Assembly: GCF_036231965.1 (NCBI RefSeq)
Contig: NZ_CP109499.1
Location: 7,626,001 to 7,690,000, forward strand
Direction of reading: 5' to 3'
DNA length: 64,000 nucleotides
Source: Streptomyces sp. NBC_01428
GTDB lineage: Bacteria; Actinomycetota; Actinomycetes; Streptomycetales; Streptomycetaceae
Part shown: piece by piece, positions 39,877 to 48,810 of the stretch
Layout of the letters: every line of letters starts with the position of its first letter
Position numbering within the stretch: the stretch's first letter is position 1
Notes under the pieces: model-generated
Database searches by the model: none
Told to the model about the DNA's origin: nothing
What the model saw: the letters and a program-made list of their open reading frames with translations, nothing else
Position numbers and translations under genes: made by a program

Positions 39877-42345
39877 ATGTCCCACACCTTTTCCCGGCGA
39901 TCGGCCCTGCGACTGGTCGGCGGCGCCGTCGCGGTCGCCGCGGCCACCACCGCTCCCGGCTTCGTCCCCGGCGCCCACGCGGCACCCGGAACGGCTGCGG
40001 GCCCGCGCGTCGAGGGCCTGATCCGCAGACTCACGCTCGACGAGAAGATCTCCCTCCTGCACGGCGCGGCCGACCCGGACTCCCTCGGCCAGGCCGGCTT
40101 CGTCCCCGGCGTCCCCCGGCTCGGCATCCCCTCCCTGCGGCTCGCCGACGGCCCGGCCGGCGTCCGGGTCACCCGGCACGCGACGGCCCTGCCCGCCCCC
40201 GTGCTGCTGGCCTCCGCCTTCGATCCCGGACTGGCCCACCGCTACGGCCGGGTCATCGGACACGAAGGACGCGCACTCGGCCAGGACGTCCTGCTCTCCC
40301 CGATGGTCAACCTCATCCGGACCCCGTACGCGGGCCGCAACTTCGAGACGTTCAGCGAGGACCCGCTGCTCGCCGCGGACCTGGTCGCCGCCGAGATCCG
40401 CGGCATCCAGGGCGAGGGCCTCATCGCCACCGTCAAGCACTTCGCCCTGAACAACCAGGAGAAGGACCGCCAGTCCGTCGACGTCGTCGTGGACGAGCAG
40501 ACCCTGCACGAGGTCGAGCTCCGCGGCTTCGAAGCCGCCGTCGACGCGGGCACCGGCGCCGTCATGGGCGCCTACAACAAGGTCGACGGCATCTACGCCT
40601 GCGAGAACCGGGCGCTCCTGACCGGCGTCCTGCGCGATCAGTGGGGCTTCGACGGCTGGGTGATGACCGACTGGTTCGCCGCCCACAGCACCGTCGCCGC
40701 GATCACCGCGGGCCTCGACATGGAGATGCCCGACGGCACCTACTTCGGGGCGGCTCTGCGGTCGGCGGTCCGGAACGGCACTGTCTCCGAGGCGTACGTG
40801 GACCGCGCCGTGCGCCGGATCCTCAGGGTGATGGACCGCTTCGGGCTGCTCGACGGGAGCGCTCCGGCCCGCCCCGCCCGCGACGCGAAGGCGGGCGCGG
40901 CCGTGGCCCTGGAGGTCGCGAAGGCGGGAGCCACCCTGCTCCGCAACGAGCACCACGTACTGCCCCTCACCGGCGCCGCGGCACGCGACATCGCCGTCGT
41001 CGGACCCACCGGCATGCTGCCCTTCGTCAGCGGCGGCGGCAGCGCGCACGTGGTGCCCGACCACGCCGACAGCCCCCTCGACGCCATCCGGGCCCGCGCG
41101 GGACACGGTGCCCGCGTCACCTACTCCCCGGGCGAGGACCTGTTCGGCAAGGCCGTCCCCGCGAGCGCGCTGAGCCCGGCGCTCACCACGGAGGCCCAGC
41201 AGGTCCCCGCGGGACAGGCATGGTCGTACGAGGGGACCCTCACCGTCGCCGAGCCCGACGAGTGGACCCTGGTCATCCACTATTCGGGCGAACGGCCCAA
41301 GGTCCTGCTCGACGGGCAGGACCTCTTCCCCGTGGCGCCCGGCTACGGGGAGTACTTCTCCGGCGGCCTGGTCTCCGCCGCCCCCGACGGGCTGGCGGTG
41401 CGGCGCGCGACTCTGAACCTCTCGAAGGGGGCGCACACGCTGAAGATCACCGCCAACGGCGGAAGCGCCGGACAGGTCTTCCGGCTGCGGCGCAGCACCG
41501 GCGCGACCCGCGCCCAGGACGTCACCGAGGCGGTCCGCGCGGCCCGGGCCGCGCACAGCGTCGTCCTGTTCGCCTACGAGGACGCCACCGAGGGCCTGGA
41601 CCGTACGACCATCGCCCTCCCCGGGCACCAGGAACACCTCATCGAGGCGGTGTCCGCGGCGAACCCGCACACCACCGTCGTCCTCAACACCTCGTCCTCC
41701 ACCTCCATGCCATGGCTGCGCCGCACCGCCGCCGTGCTCCAGATGTACTACCCGGGCCAGCAGGGCGCCGCCGCCACCACCGCCGTCCTGTTCGGCGACT
41801 GCGACCCCGGAGGCCGGCTCACCCAGTCCTTCGCCGTCGACGACGACCACCACCCCGTGGCCGGGGACCCGCGCCGCTACCCGGGCGTCGACGGCACCGA
41901 GGAGTACTCCGAAGGCATCCACGCCGGATACCGCTGGTACGACGCGGAGGGCGTGCGCCCGCTCTTCCCGTTCGGCCACGGACTCTCGTACACCTCCTTC
42001 GCCTACGACGACGTCCGCGTCCGGCAGGACCGGCGGGGGCTGCGGGTCGAGTTCACCGTGCGCAACACCGGGCGGCGCGACGGCGTCGAGGTCGCGCAGG
42101 TCTACGTCGGACCCTCGCCCCGGCTCGAACTCGACCAGGCGGTCCGGGTGCTGGGCGGCTACCAGCGGCTCGTCCTGCGCGCGGGGGAGCGGCGACGGGT
42201 CACCGTGCGGGTGTCCGCACGCACCCTCTCCTCCTGGGACACCAAGAAGCACGGCTGGGTGCTCGGAACCGGGCGCCGGACCGTCTGGGTCGGGGCCTCC
42301 TCGCGCGACCTGCGGCTCAGGACCAGCGCGGAGGTCCGTGCCTGA
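39877..42345 (+). CDS. Tat-exported beta-glucosidase, GH3
   Basis: The 822-residue protein starts with a twin-arginine signal (SRRSALRLVGGAVAVAAATTAPGF) cleaved near AHA. The GH3 N-terminal domain contains VKHFALNNQEKDRQSV and the nucleophile Asp265 in VMTDWFA. After the C-terminal GH3 domain begins, residues about 430-540 look like a PA14-type sugar-binding insert. A Fn3-like domain ends the protein (RVEFTVRNTGRRDGVEVAQVYVG). Enzymes of this type hydrolyse beta-glucosides from plant material. The gene stands alone; the 261-bp region before it has no other gene. Confidence 0.95.
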   Translation: MSHTFSRRSALRLVGGAVAVAAATTAPGFVPGAHAAPGTAAGPRVEGLIRRLTLDEKISLLHGAADPDSLGQAGFVPGVPRLGIPSLRLADGPAGVRVTRHATALPAPVLLASAFDPGLAHRYGRVIGHEGRALGQDVLLSPMVNLIRTPYAGRNFETFSEDPLLAADLVAAEIRGIQGEGLIATVKHFALNNQEKDRQSVDVVVDEQTLHEVELRGFEAAVDAGTGAVMGAYNKVDGIYACENRALLTGVLRDQWGFDGWVMTDWFAAHSTVAAITAGLDMEMPDGTYFGAALRSAVRNGTVSEAYVDRAVRRILRVMDRFGLLDGSAPARPARDAKAGAAVALEVAKAGATLLRNEHHVLPLTGAAARDIAVVGPTGMLPFVSGGGSAHVVPDHADSPLDAIRARAGHGARVTYSPGEDLFGKAVPASALSPALTTEAQQVPAGQAWSYEGTLTVAEPDEWTLVIHYSGERPKVLLDGQDLFPVAPGYGEYFSGGLVSAAPDGLAVRRATLNLSKGAHTLKITANGGSAGQVFRLRRSTGATRAQDVTEAVRAARAAHSVVLFAYEDATEGLDRTTIALPGHQEHLIEAVSAANPHTTVVLNTSSSTSMPWLRRTAAVLQMYYPGQQGAAATTAVLFGDCDPGGRLTQSFAVDDDHHPVAGDPRRYPGVDGTEEYSEGIHAGYRWYDAEGVRPLFPFGHGLSYTSFAYDDVRVRQDRRGLRVEFTVRNTGRRDGVEVAQVYVGPSPRLELDQAVRVLGGYQRLVLRAGERRRVTVRVSARTLSSWDTKKHGWVLGTGRRTVWVGASSRDLRLRTSAEVRA

Positions 42346-42576
42346 TCCGGAGCGGGTGCGCCACGCGCCGGCCCCGCGGTCACCGCATGCCCCTCCCGTG
42401 CCGCCCCTGCCCCCGCGCCGACGGGCCGGGGGCGGCTGCCGGGCCCGCGCGACCGGACCCCGGTCCGGAGCGACCAGGTAGGCTTCCGGGCGTGCGCTCC
42501 GGGGGAAGCGCGCGCCGGGTGACCGAGCGAGACGCAGCCGCCCGGGTCAGGCACAGCTCAACGGGAGGAACCGGCG

Positions 42577-43224
42577 TTGCACGTCCAGGAGTGGCTAGAG
42601 ACGGTGCCCGCGGTCAGTATCTACGCGCTGGTGGCCCTGGTCATCGGCGTGGAGAGCCTGGGCATCCCGTTGCCCGGGGAGATCGTGCTCGTCTCGGCGG
42701 CCCTGCTCTCCTCGCAGCACACCGGCATCAACCCCGTCATCCTCGGAGCCTGCGCCAGCCTCGGCGCGATCGTGGGCGACTCCATCGGGTACGCGATCGG
42801 CCGGAAGGGCGGCCGCCCGCTGCTCGCCTGGCTCGGCGCGAAGTTCCCCCGGCACTTCAGCGAAGGCCATGTGGCCACCGCCGAGCGGTCGTTCCAGAAG
42901 TGGGGCATGTGGGCCGTGTTCTTCGGCCGGTTCATCGCCCTGCTGCGGATCTTCGCCGGCCCGCTCGCGGGCGTCCTGCACATGCCGTACTGGAAGTTCC
43001 TGATCGCCAACGTCCTCGGCGGCATCGTCTGGGCGGGCGGCACCACCGCCGTCATCTACTACGTGGGCGTCGTCGCCGAGGCCTGGCTGAAGCGCTTCTC
43101 GTGGCTCGGCCTGGTCCTGGCGGTACTCATCGGTCTCGGCTCGATGCTGATCGTCCGCCGCCGGGCGCAGAAGTCGGCGGCGGAGCACGAGACGGCGGAG
43201 CCGGAGCCCGTCCCCGCCGACTAG
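42577..43224 (+). CDS. DedA family membrane protein
   Basis: The 215-residue protein starts with TTG 42577, supported by GGGAGGAA at 42563-42570. It has about five to six hydrophobic segments. ESLGIPLPGEIVLVSAALLSS, GDSIGYAIGRKGG and RFIALLRIFAGPLAGVLHMPYW are the conserved DedA features, with Glu, Asp and Arg in the expected positions. DedA proteins aid membrane lipid (undecaprenyl phosphate) recycling and envelope homeostasis. The C-terminal tail is charged. It is followed by a convergent LbH gene. Confidence 0.9.
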   Translation: MHVQEWLETVPAVSIYALVALVIGVESLGIPLPGEIVLVSAALLSSQHTGINPVILGACASLGAIVGDSIGYAIGRKGGRPLLAWLGAKFPRHFSEGHVATAERSFQKWGMWAVFFGRFIALLRIFAGPLAGVLHMPYWKFLIANVLGGIVWAGGTTAVIYYVGVVAEAWLKRFSWLGLVLAVLIGLGSMLIVRRRAQKSAAEHETAEPEPVPAD

Positions 43225-43249
43225 CCCTCCGCCTCCCGGGTGGGACCGC

Positions 43250-43780
43250 TCACGCGTGGATCCCGCGGTGTGCCTTGGCCAGTTCCACGTACAGCGTGCC
43301 GTTCAGGGTGATGCCCTCGCGCTCCTCGTCGGTCAGCGAACGCCTGATCTTGGCGGGCACGCCCGCGACGAGCGACCCCGGCGGGACCTGCATGCCCTGC
43401 GGTACCAGCGCCTGCGCGGCGACCAGCGAACCGGCCCCGATCACCGCGCCGTTGAGTACCGTGGCGCCCATCCCGATCAGACAGTCGTCCTCGACGGTCG
43501 CCCCGTGCAGCACGGCGTTGTGGCCGATGGAGACCCGCTCCCCGACGGTGATGGGGAAACCGGGGTCCACGTGGAGGCTGCAGTTGTCCTGCACGTTGCT
43601 GTCCGCGCCGATGACGATCGGCCCGCAGTCGGCCCGCAGCACCGCGCCGTACCAGGCGCTCGAGCCCGCGTGCAGCGTGACGTCCCCGATGACCACCGAG
43701 GTGGGCGACACGAACGCCTCCTCGTCGACCTGCGGGTCCTTGCCGCCGATTCCCATGATCAGCGCCTGCTGAGTCGTCAC
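43250..43780 (-). CDS. gamma-carbonic-anhydrase-like hexapeptide repeat protein
   Basis: The 176-residue protein is a left-handed beta-helix with repeated hexapeptides: VVIGDVTLHAGSSAWYGAVLR, IGADSNVQDNCSLHVD, SIGHNAVLHGATVEDDCLIG and AVIGAGSLVAAQA. The three zinc-binding histidines typical of gamma-class anhydrases are matched by HVD and IGHNAVLHG. Many relatives lack enzyme activity and others act as acetyltransferases or paa-type proteins. I start at GTG 43780. It diverges from another LbH gene 153 bp away. Confidence 0.88.
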   Translation of the reverse strand: MTTQQALIMGIGGKDPQVDEEAFVSPTSVVIGDVTLHAGSSAWYGAVLRADCGPIVIGADSNVQDNCSLHVDPGFPITVGERVSIGHNAVLHGATVEDDCLIGMGATVLNGAVIGAGSLVAAQALVPQGMQVPPGSLVAGVPAKIRRSLTDEEREGITLNGTLYVELAKAHRGIHA

Positions 43781-43933
43781 CGCGTCACCGTCTCGTCGTC
43801 TCGTCGGTCGTCGTCGTGCGGCCGGTGGTACCGGCCGCACCGGCACCGTATGCCATCGCCGGCGCCCCCGGTGGGGTGAAGATCACAGCGGTACGACGGC
43901 GTCCGCGTATCCCGCGCTGAGTACCGTGAGCGG

Positions 43934-44752
43934 GTGCCCACGAGCAGGAACACGTTCTCATCATGGCGGCGACGTCTCGCGCAGCGCGCCGTCCATGCGG
44001 GCTGGGCCTGGGTGCAGCGCACGGGCGCGGTCACGGCCGACCATCCGGGACGGTTCCGCTTCGGCGCCATCGGGCCGAGCACCCGCCTGGCCTTCCCGCT
44101 CGGCACGGTCTTCGGGGAGCCCTGGATCCACCTCGGCTCGCACTGCATCGTCGCCGAACAGGTCACGCTGACCGCGGGTCTGATGCCCGACCTCGACCTC
44201 GGCCCCGATCCGATCCTGCGCGTCGGCGACGGCGTCGTGCTCGGCCGCGGCAGCCATGTCATCGCCGACACGACCGTCACGATCGGCAGCGACTGCTACT
44301 TCGGGCCCTACGTGTACGTCACGTCCACGAACCACTCGTACGACGATCCGCACCAGCCCATCGGCCGGCAGTGGCCCCGGATGGAGCCCGTGGAGATCGG
44401 CGCCGGCTGCTGGATCGGGACCGGGGCGGTGATCCTGCCCGGTGCGCGGATCGGCCGGAACGTCGTGGTGGCCGCCGGCGCGGTCGTACGGGGCACGGTG
44501 CCCGACCGCTGTGTGGTGGCCGGAGCCCCCGCGCGCGTCGTCCGGCGCTGGGACCCCGTGGACGGGTGGCAGCCGCCGCTGCGGACCCCGCCGCCGGTGC
44601 CGATCCCCGACGGGGTGACCCCGGACCAGTTGTCGGCGCTCTCGGGGCTCGACGAGGAGACGGCCGCGCGCCTCGCCGCACTGGACCCCGACACGCCGGA
44701 CGCCTCCGCGGACGTACCGGTGCAGACCGGGGACGTCCGCGCCGAGTCCTGA
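43934..44752 (+). CDS. LbH acyltransferase-like protein
   Basis: The 272-residue protein begins at GTG 43934, 6 nt after TACCGT (43922-43927), so it is probably leaderless. It has a left-handed beta-helix acyltransferase core: HLGSHCIVAEQVTLTAGL, ILRVGDGVVLGRGSHVIADTTVTIGSDC, TNHSYDDPHQPIG with the likely catalytic His, and VEIGAGCWIGTGAVIL. NodL/LacA-type members acetylate sugars or antibiotics. The last 80 residues are Pro- and Asp-rich. The substrate is unknown. Confidence 0.88.
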   Translation: MPTSRNTFSSWRRRLAQRAVHAGWAWVQRTGAVTADHPGRFRFGAIGPSTRLAFPLGTVFGEPWIHLGSHCIVAEQVTLTAGLMPDLDLGPDPILRVGDGVVLGRGSHVIADTTVTIGSDCYFGPYVYVTSTNHSYDDPHQPIGRQWPRMEPVEIGAGCWIGTGAVILPGARIGRNVVVAAGAVVRGTVPDRCVVAGAPARVVRRWDPVDGWQPPLRTPPPVPIPDGVTPDQLSALSGLDEETAARLAALDPDTPDASADVPVQTGDVRAES

Positions 44753-44780
44753 ACCGTTCGGTCCCCGCCCGGCCCGGCGG

Positions 44781-45638
44781 TCATCCCGTCGCCAGCAGCA
44801 CCGTGCCGACCAGGGCGAGTCCGGCTCCGGCGGCCTGCACGGAACGCAGCCGTTCACGCAGGAGGCCGCGCGCGGCCAGGGCCGTGACCACCGGATAGAG
44901 CGAGGCGAGGACGGCGGCCACGGTGACCGGGCCGTGCTGGGCGGCCACCGAGTACGTGCCGTTGGCCGCGACGTCGGCGAGGCCGACGAAGGCGAGCGCG
45001 GGCAGGGAGGCCCAGGGGAAGCCGCCCTCGGGAAGCGCGGACGCCCCACGCCGCACGGAGACGGCCAGCGCCGCGCCGCCGGTGGCGACGTTCGTCACGC
45101 GCTGCACGAACAGGGCCAGGAACAGTCCGGTGACCGACGAGGACGCCTCCGCGATGAGCGCGAACACCGTGCCGAACCCGGCGGCCGCGATCAGCGTGAG
45201 GAGGATCGCCTGCCGCTGCACGGGCGCTCCGCGCAACTGGGGCCCGCCCGCGAGCACGACGCCGGACACGGCGACCGCGATGCCCGCGACCTGCAGCAGC
45301 CCGGGGCGCTCGCCGAGGAAGAGGCCCACGCCGATCGGGACGGCGACGGCCAGTGAGCCCAGCGGGGAGACCACGCCCATCGGGCCGAGCGCGAGCGCCT
45401 TGTAGAAGGAGAGCAGCGCGACCGGACCGACGAGGCCCGCCGCGAACGCGAACCACAGCTGCGGGCCCGCCGCGCTCCAGGCGCCGGTGACGAGCACGAT
45501 CGCGCCGAGCACCACCGCGGCGATCGACTGGGAGACGACCACCACCGTGAGGGCGGGCGTGCGGCGGGTCAGCAGTCCTCCTCCGAAGTCCGCCAGACCC
45601 CACAGGAGGCTGGTGGCCAGGGCGAAGAGTGCTGTCAC
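44781..45638 (-). CDS. EamA/DMT family transporter
   Basis: The 285-residue protein has about ten membrane helices: ALATSLLWGLADFGGGLL at the start and AVLASLYPVVTALAARGLLRERL near the end are typical. It begins at GTG 45638 and diverges from an XRE-cupin regulator 93 bp away. This pairing is common for exporters of amino acids or similar metabolites, with the regulator sensing the metabolite. The substrate here is unknown. Confidence 0.88.
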   Translation of the reverse strand: MTALFALATSLLWGLADFGGGLLTRRTPALTVVVVSQSIAAVVLGAIVLVTGAWSAAGPQLWFAFAAGLVGPVALLSFYKALALGPMGVVSPLGSLAVAVPIGVGLFLGERPGLLQVAGIAVAVSGVVLAGGPQLRGAPVQRQAILLTLIAAAGFGTVFALIAEASSSVTGLFLALFVQRVTNVATGGAALAVSVRRGASALPEGGFPWASLPALAFVGLADVAANGTYSVAAQHGPVTVAAVLASLYPVVTALAARGLLRERLRSVQAAGAGLALVGTVLLATG

Positions 45639-45687
45639 GGGGGCCTCGCAGTACAGTTCGGTGGACGGTCAGGTGCACCACACGATA

Positions 45688-45703
45688 GTTCACCTGATTG
45701 AAC
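45688..45703. promoter_or_regulatory. GTTCA-N6-TGAAC inverted repeat
   Basis: Perfect 5-bp arms separated by 6 bp lie in the 92-bp gap between the EamA and XRE-cupin genes. It is a plausible operator for the HTH-cupin regulator. Confidence 0.5.
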
Positions 45704-45730
45704 TCTGTCATTCACAATATTGGACGGAAT

Positions 45731-46303
45731 GTGTCGGATCTCGACCTGCTGACTCAGTCCCTGGGGCGCAACGTCAAGCGCTGGCGCGCCGAGCGCGGCT
45801 TCACCCTGGAAGCGCTCGCCGCCCGCGCCGGAGTCAGTCGCGGCATGCTTATCCAGATCGAGCAGGCCCGCACCAACCCCAGCCTCGGCACCGTCGTCAA
45901 GATCGGCGACGCGCTCGGCGTCAGCATCACCACCCTGCTGGACTACGAACAGGGGCCCCGCGTCAGGATCGTCCCCGCCGACCAGGCCGTACGCCTGTGG
46001 CACACCGACGCGGGCAGCTACAACCGGCTGCTGGCCGGGACCGAGGCGCCCGGCCCGCTGGAGATGTGGGACTGGCGGCTCATGCCGGGCGACGGCAGCC
46101 CCTCCGACCCGCACCCCGCGGGCACCGTCGAGCTCGTGCACGTCCTCGCGGGCGAGATGACGCTGACCGTGGACGGCGTCGAACACCGCGTCCCCGAGGG
46201 CGCGAGCGCGTCCTTCGAGGCCAACACGCCGCACACCTACGCCAACAAGGGCGAGGTCCCGGTCGACATGGTGATGGCCGTGTCCGTACCGCTGGTCCAC
46301 TGA
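45731..46303 (+). CDS. XRE-cupin transcriptional regulator
   Basis: The 190-residue protein starts at GTG 45731. Residues about 10-70 hold a Cro/CI-type HTH (VKRWRAERGFTLEALAARAGVSRGMLIQIEQARTNPSLGTVVKI), and residues about 110-185 hold a cupin barrel (ELVHVLAGEMTLTVDGVEHRVPEGASASF). Such two-domain regulators sense small ligands. It is divergent to the EamA transporter, which is the likely target. Confidence 0.92.
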   Translation: MSDLDLLTQSLGRNVKRWRAERGFTLEALAARAGVSRGMLIQIEQARTNPSLGTVVKIGDALGVSITTLLDYEQGPRVRIVPADQAVRLWHTDAGSYNRLLAGTEAPGPLEMWDWRLMPGDGSPSDPHPAGTVELVHVLAGEMTLTVDGVEHRVPEGASASFEANTPHTYANKGEVPVDMVMAVSVPLVH

Positions 46304-46413
46304 GCCGCGTCCGGGCTCCCGTCCGCCCGTTGGTGCGAGGGCTCCCGGCGCCCCCCTGCTCGCGTGGCGGACGCCCCCGCCGGGCCGGTGGGCACCGCTG
46401 TTAGCGTGCGGTC

Positions 46414-46971
46414 ATGCGCGCACCGATCGGACACTTCGACCACGCCGTCCCCGCCCCCGACTGCCTGGACGAACTCACCCGCCCCGTCGCCGACGCCGTA
46501 CGCGGCTGGCGCGGGGCCACCCCCGCCGAGCAGATCGTCCACGTCGACACGAACCCCGAATGGGCCGACACCGCCACCTTCGTCGAGCACTACGGCAAGG
46601 AACTGCTCGACCGGTCCGCGAACTGCGTGGTCGTCGCCGGAAAGCGCGGCGGTGAGACGACGCTGGCCGCCTGTGTCGTCCTGTCCGCCACCCGCGTCGA
46701 CGTCAACGGCGTGGTGCGCCGCCAACTCGGGGCGCGCAAGGCCTCGTTCGCCCCGATGGACACGGCGACCGGCGAGACCGGCATGGAGTACGGCGGCATC
46801 ACGCCCGTCGGACTCCCCGCCGACTGGCCGGTGTTGGTGGACGCGGCCGTCGTCGCGCTGCCGTACGTGCTCGTGGGAAGCGGCCGCCGACGCGGCAAAC
46901 TCCTGGTGCCGGGAGCGGCGTTCGCCGAACTGCCGAACGCGGTCGTACTGGAGGGGCTGGGCCTCGCCTGA
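46414..46971 (+). CDS. YbaK/EbsC family aminoacyl-tRNA deacylase-like protein
   Basis: The 185-residue product starts at ATG 46414, 6 nt after TAGCGT (46402-46407), so it is probably leaderless. It fits the YbaK/ProX fold: CVVVAGKRGGETTLAACVVLSATRVD in the first half, RRQLGARKASFAPMDTATGETGMEYGGITPVGLP in the middle with the signature Gly-Gly-Ile-Thr-Pro, and VALPYVLVGSGRRRGKLLVP near the end. Such proteins hydrolyse mischarged prolyl-tRNA or similar. The exact substrate is unknown. It converges on the CDF gene. Confidence 0.9.
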   Translation: MRAPIGHFDHAVPAPDCLDELTRPVADAVRGWRGATPAEQIVHVDTNPEWADTATFVEHYGKELLDRSANCVVVAGKRGGETTLAACVVLSATRVDVNGVVRRQLGARKASFAPMDTATGETGMEYGGITPVGLPADWPVLVDAAVVALPYVLVGSGRRRGKLLVPGAAFAELPNAVVLEGLGLA

Positions 46972-47028
46972 CCCCTGCGGCGGGGGAGTGGCGGCCGAGG
47001 TCGGCCCACCGCCCCCACCGGGCCTCGT

Positions 47029-48282
47029 TCAGACGGTGACGTGATGGGCCAGCCGCCCGTGCGGGTCCGCCTCGCCGGGCAGCGGCGCCGGGTCGGCGTG
47101 CACGAGCGCGGCGGTCAGCTTCGGGACCGCGTGCAGCAGGGCGTGCTCGGCCTCGACGGCGATGGCATGGGCCCGGCGTACGGTCACCTCGCCGTCCACC
47201 ACCACGGCGACCTCCCCGCGCAGCCGGTGGCCGATCCAGCGCAACCGCAGCTCGCCCACGTCCCGCACACCCGCGACGTCCCGCAGTGCCTGCTCGGCGC
47301 GGTCCACCAACTCCGGCTCCACGGCGTCCATCACGCGCCGGAACACCTCGCGGGCCGCGTCCCGCAGCACCACCAGGATGGCCACCGTGATGGCCAACCC
47401 CACCAGCGGGTCCGCGAGTTGCCAGCCCAGGGCCGAGCCGCCCGCGCCCACGAGCACCGCGAGCGAGGTGAACGCGTCGGTGCGGGCGTGGAGTCCGTCC
47501 GCCACCAGCGCGGCGGAGCCGATCGCGCGGCCCACCCGGATCCGGTGCCGGGCGACCCACTCGTTCCCGGCGAAGCCGATGAGCGCGGCGACCGCCACCA
47601 CCGGAAGATGCCGGACGGGGTGCGGATCGAGCAGGCGGCCGACCGCCGCCCAGGCCGCGAAACCGGCGGACGCGGCGATCGTCAGTACGATCACGACGCC
47701 CGCGAGATCCTCCGCCCGCCCGTAGCCGTAGGTGAAACGCCGGGTCGCCGCGCGACGGCCCAGCACGAACGCGATCCCGAGCGGTACGGCCGTCAGCGCG
47801 TCGGCCGCGTTGTGCACGGTGTCGCCGAGCAGGGCGACCGACCCCGACAGTGCCACGACGACCGCCTGGGCCAAGGCCGTTGTCCCGAGGACGGCCAGGG
47901 ACACCCACAACGCGCGCATGCCCCGGGCCGACGACTCCAGCGCGGCGTCGACACGGTCGGCCGTGTCGTGGGAGTGCGGGGCGAGCCGATGGCGGAGCCG
48001 GCGGATCAGGCCGGGATGCGGGTCGCCGGCCGGGTGATGGTGGCCGGCGTGCTCGTGATCGCCGTGCGGGTGCGGGTGCGGGTGCGGGTGGGAGTGCGCG
48101 TGCGATTGGGCGGGCGGGTCGGCGTGCTCGGTCCGGCCGTGCTCACCGTGCGGAGGCCGGTGCTCGGCCCGGTCGGGCTCGCCCGGCGCGGGGCGGTGAG
48201 GGCCGGAGTTGTGCTCGTGGTGGCGATGGCCGGCGCCGTGCTCGTCGCGGTGGCCGTCCTCGTGATGGTGCCGGTCGTGCAC
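47029..48282 (-). CDS. cation diffusion facilitator (CDF) metal exporter
   Basis: I start at GTG 48282 with AAGGGGA just upstream; the 417 residues open with about 100 residues very rich in His (HDRHHHEDGHRDEHG, then HPHPHPHPHGDHEH). A CDF membrane domain follows with about six helices, including GDTVHNAADALTAVP and LHARTDAFTSLAVLVG, whose His/Asp pairs form the metal site. The C-terminal cytosolic domain ends in a His-containing tail. This type exports zinc, cobalt or similar metals. The divergent ArsR-type gene is the likely sensor. Confidence 0.93.
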   Translation of the reverse strand: MHDRHHHEDGHRDEHGAGHRHHEHNSGPHRPAPGEPDRAEHRPPHGEHGRTEHADPPAQSHAHSHPHPHPHPHGDHEHAGHHHPAGDPHPGLIRRLRHRLAPHSHDTADRVDAALESSARGMRALWVSLAVLGTTALAQAVVVALSGSVALLGDTVHNAADALTAVPLGIAFVLGRRAATRRFTYGYGRAEDLAGVVIVLTIAASAGFAAWAAVGRLLDPHPVRHLPVVAVAALIGFAGNEWVARHRIRVGRAIGSAALVADGLHARTDAFTSLAVLVGAGGSALGWQLADPLVGLAITVAILVVLRDAAREVFRRVMDAVEPELVDRAEQALRDVAGVRDVGELRLRWIGHRLRGEVAVVVDGEVTVRRAHAIAVEAEHALLHAVPKLTAALVHADPAPLPGEADPHGRLAHHVTV

Positions 48283-48338
48283 GGGCGTCCCCTTCCGGTG
48301 CGCGGGAGTGGACGCACGGGCGCCCACGACGCCATTAT

Positions 48339-48354
48339 GTGCGTATGAGCGCAC
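48339..48354. promoter_or_regulatory. GTGCG-N6-CGCAC inverted repeat over the ArsR start
   Basis: Arms GTGCG (48339-48343) and CGCAC (48350-48354) flank the ATG at 48345, next to CATTAT (48333-48338). SmtB/ArsR-type repressors bind such short inverted repeats between divergent genes, so this could shut both genes in low metal. Confidence 0.5.
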
Positions 48355-48704
48355 GCATGCACCTGTCACCTGCGCACGATGCGCACCCGCGCAGCCCCGG
48401 CGAGGAACAGTTCGCGCTCGCGGCCGAACTCCTCGCCCTGCTCGGCGACCGCACCCGGCTGGCGCTGCTGCACGCGCTGACCGACGGCGAGGCGGACGTC
48501 AGCACACTGACCGAGGGCTGCGGGGCGGCCCGCCCCGCCGTCAGCCAGCACCTGGCCCGGCTCCGTCTCGCCGGGCTGGTGAACACCAGGAAGGACGGCC
48601 GCAGGGTGATCTACTCGCTCGGCGACGGCCATCTGCGCCGGGTGGTCGACGAAGCGCTGAGCCTGGCCGACCACCGGCTGTCCGACCGTCCCGCGCACGA
48701 CTGA
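48345..48704 (+). CDS. ArsR/SmtB family metal-responsive regulator
   Basis: The 119-residue protein begins at ATG 48345, 6 nt after CATTAT, so it is probably leaderless. The winged helix is clear: LLALLGDRTRLALLHALTDGEADVSTLTEGCGAARPAVSQHLARLRLAGLVNTRKDGRRVIYSL. The N-terminal His (HLSPAHDAHP) and the C-terminal DEALSLADHRL segment carry His and Asp at positions used for zinc by SmtB/CzrA types. It diverges from the CDF exporter and should repress it until metal binds. Confidence 0.92.
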   Translation: MSARMHLSPAHDAHPRSPGEEQFALAAELLALLGDRTRLALLHALTDGEADVSTLTEGCGAARPAVSQHLARLRLAGLVNTRKDGRRVIYSLGDGHLRRVVDEALSLADHRLSDRPAHD

Positions 48705-48719
48705 GTCCACGCGCCGGCC

Positions 48720-48810
48720 CGGGACTCCGGACCCCGCGGGACCTGCCGGCCGGGACTCGGCACCCGCGGAACCTGCCGAGCGGGACTCAGGACCCCGCGG
48801 GACCAGCCGG
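48720..48810. repeat. three imperfect 30-bp direct repeats across the ppk2 end
   Basis: Units of 31, 30 and 30 bp at 48720-48750, 48751-48780 and 48781-48810 share CGGGACTC..CCCGCGG.ACC. Thirty is a multiple of three, and the last unit encodes the C-terminus of PPK2 (stop at 48787). Confidence 0.8.

Noticed and set aside
39781..42252. Very long open frame of 823 codons on the strand opposite the GH3 gene
   Set aside because: It is a shadow of the GH3 gene due to GC bias; it has no recognisable domain and the plus frame has Tat signal, catalytic motifs and full family length.
48061..48120. GTGCGG repeats as a noncoding microsatellite
   Set aside because: They encode the His-Pro repeats of the CDF N-terminal metal-binding region in frame.
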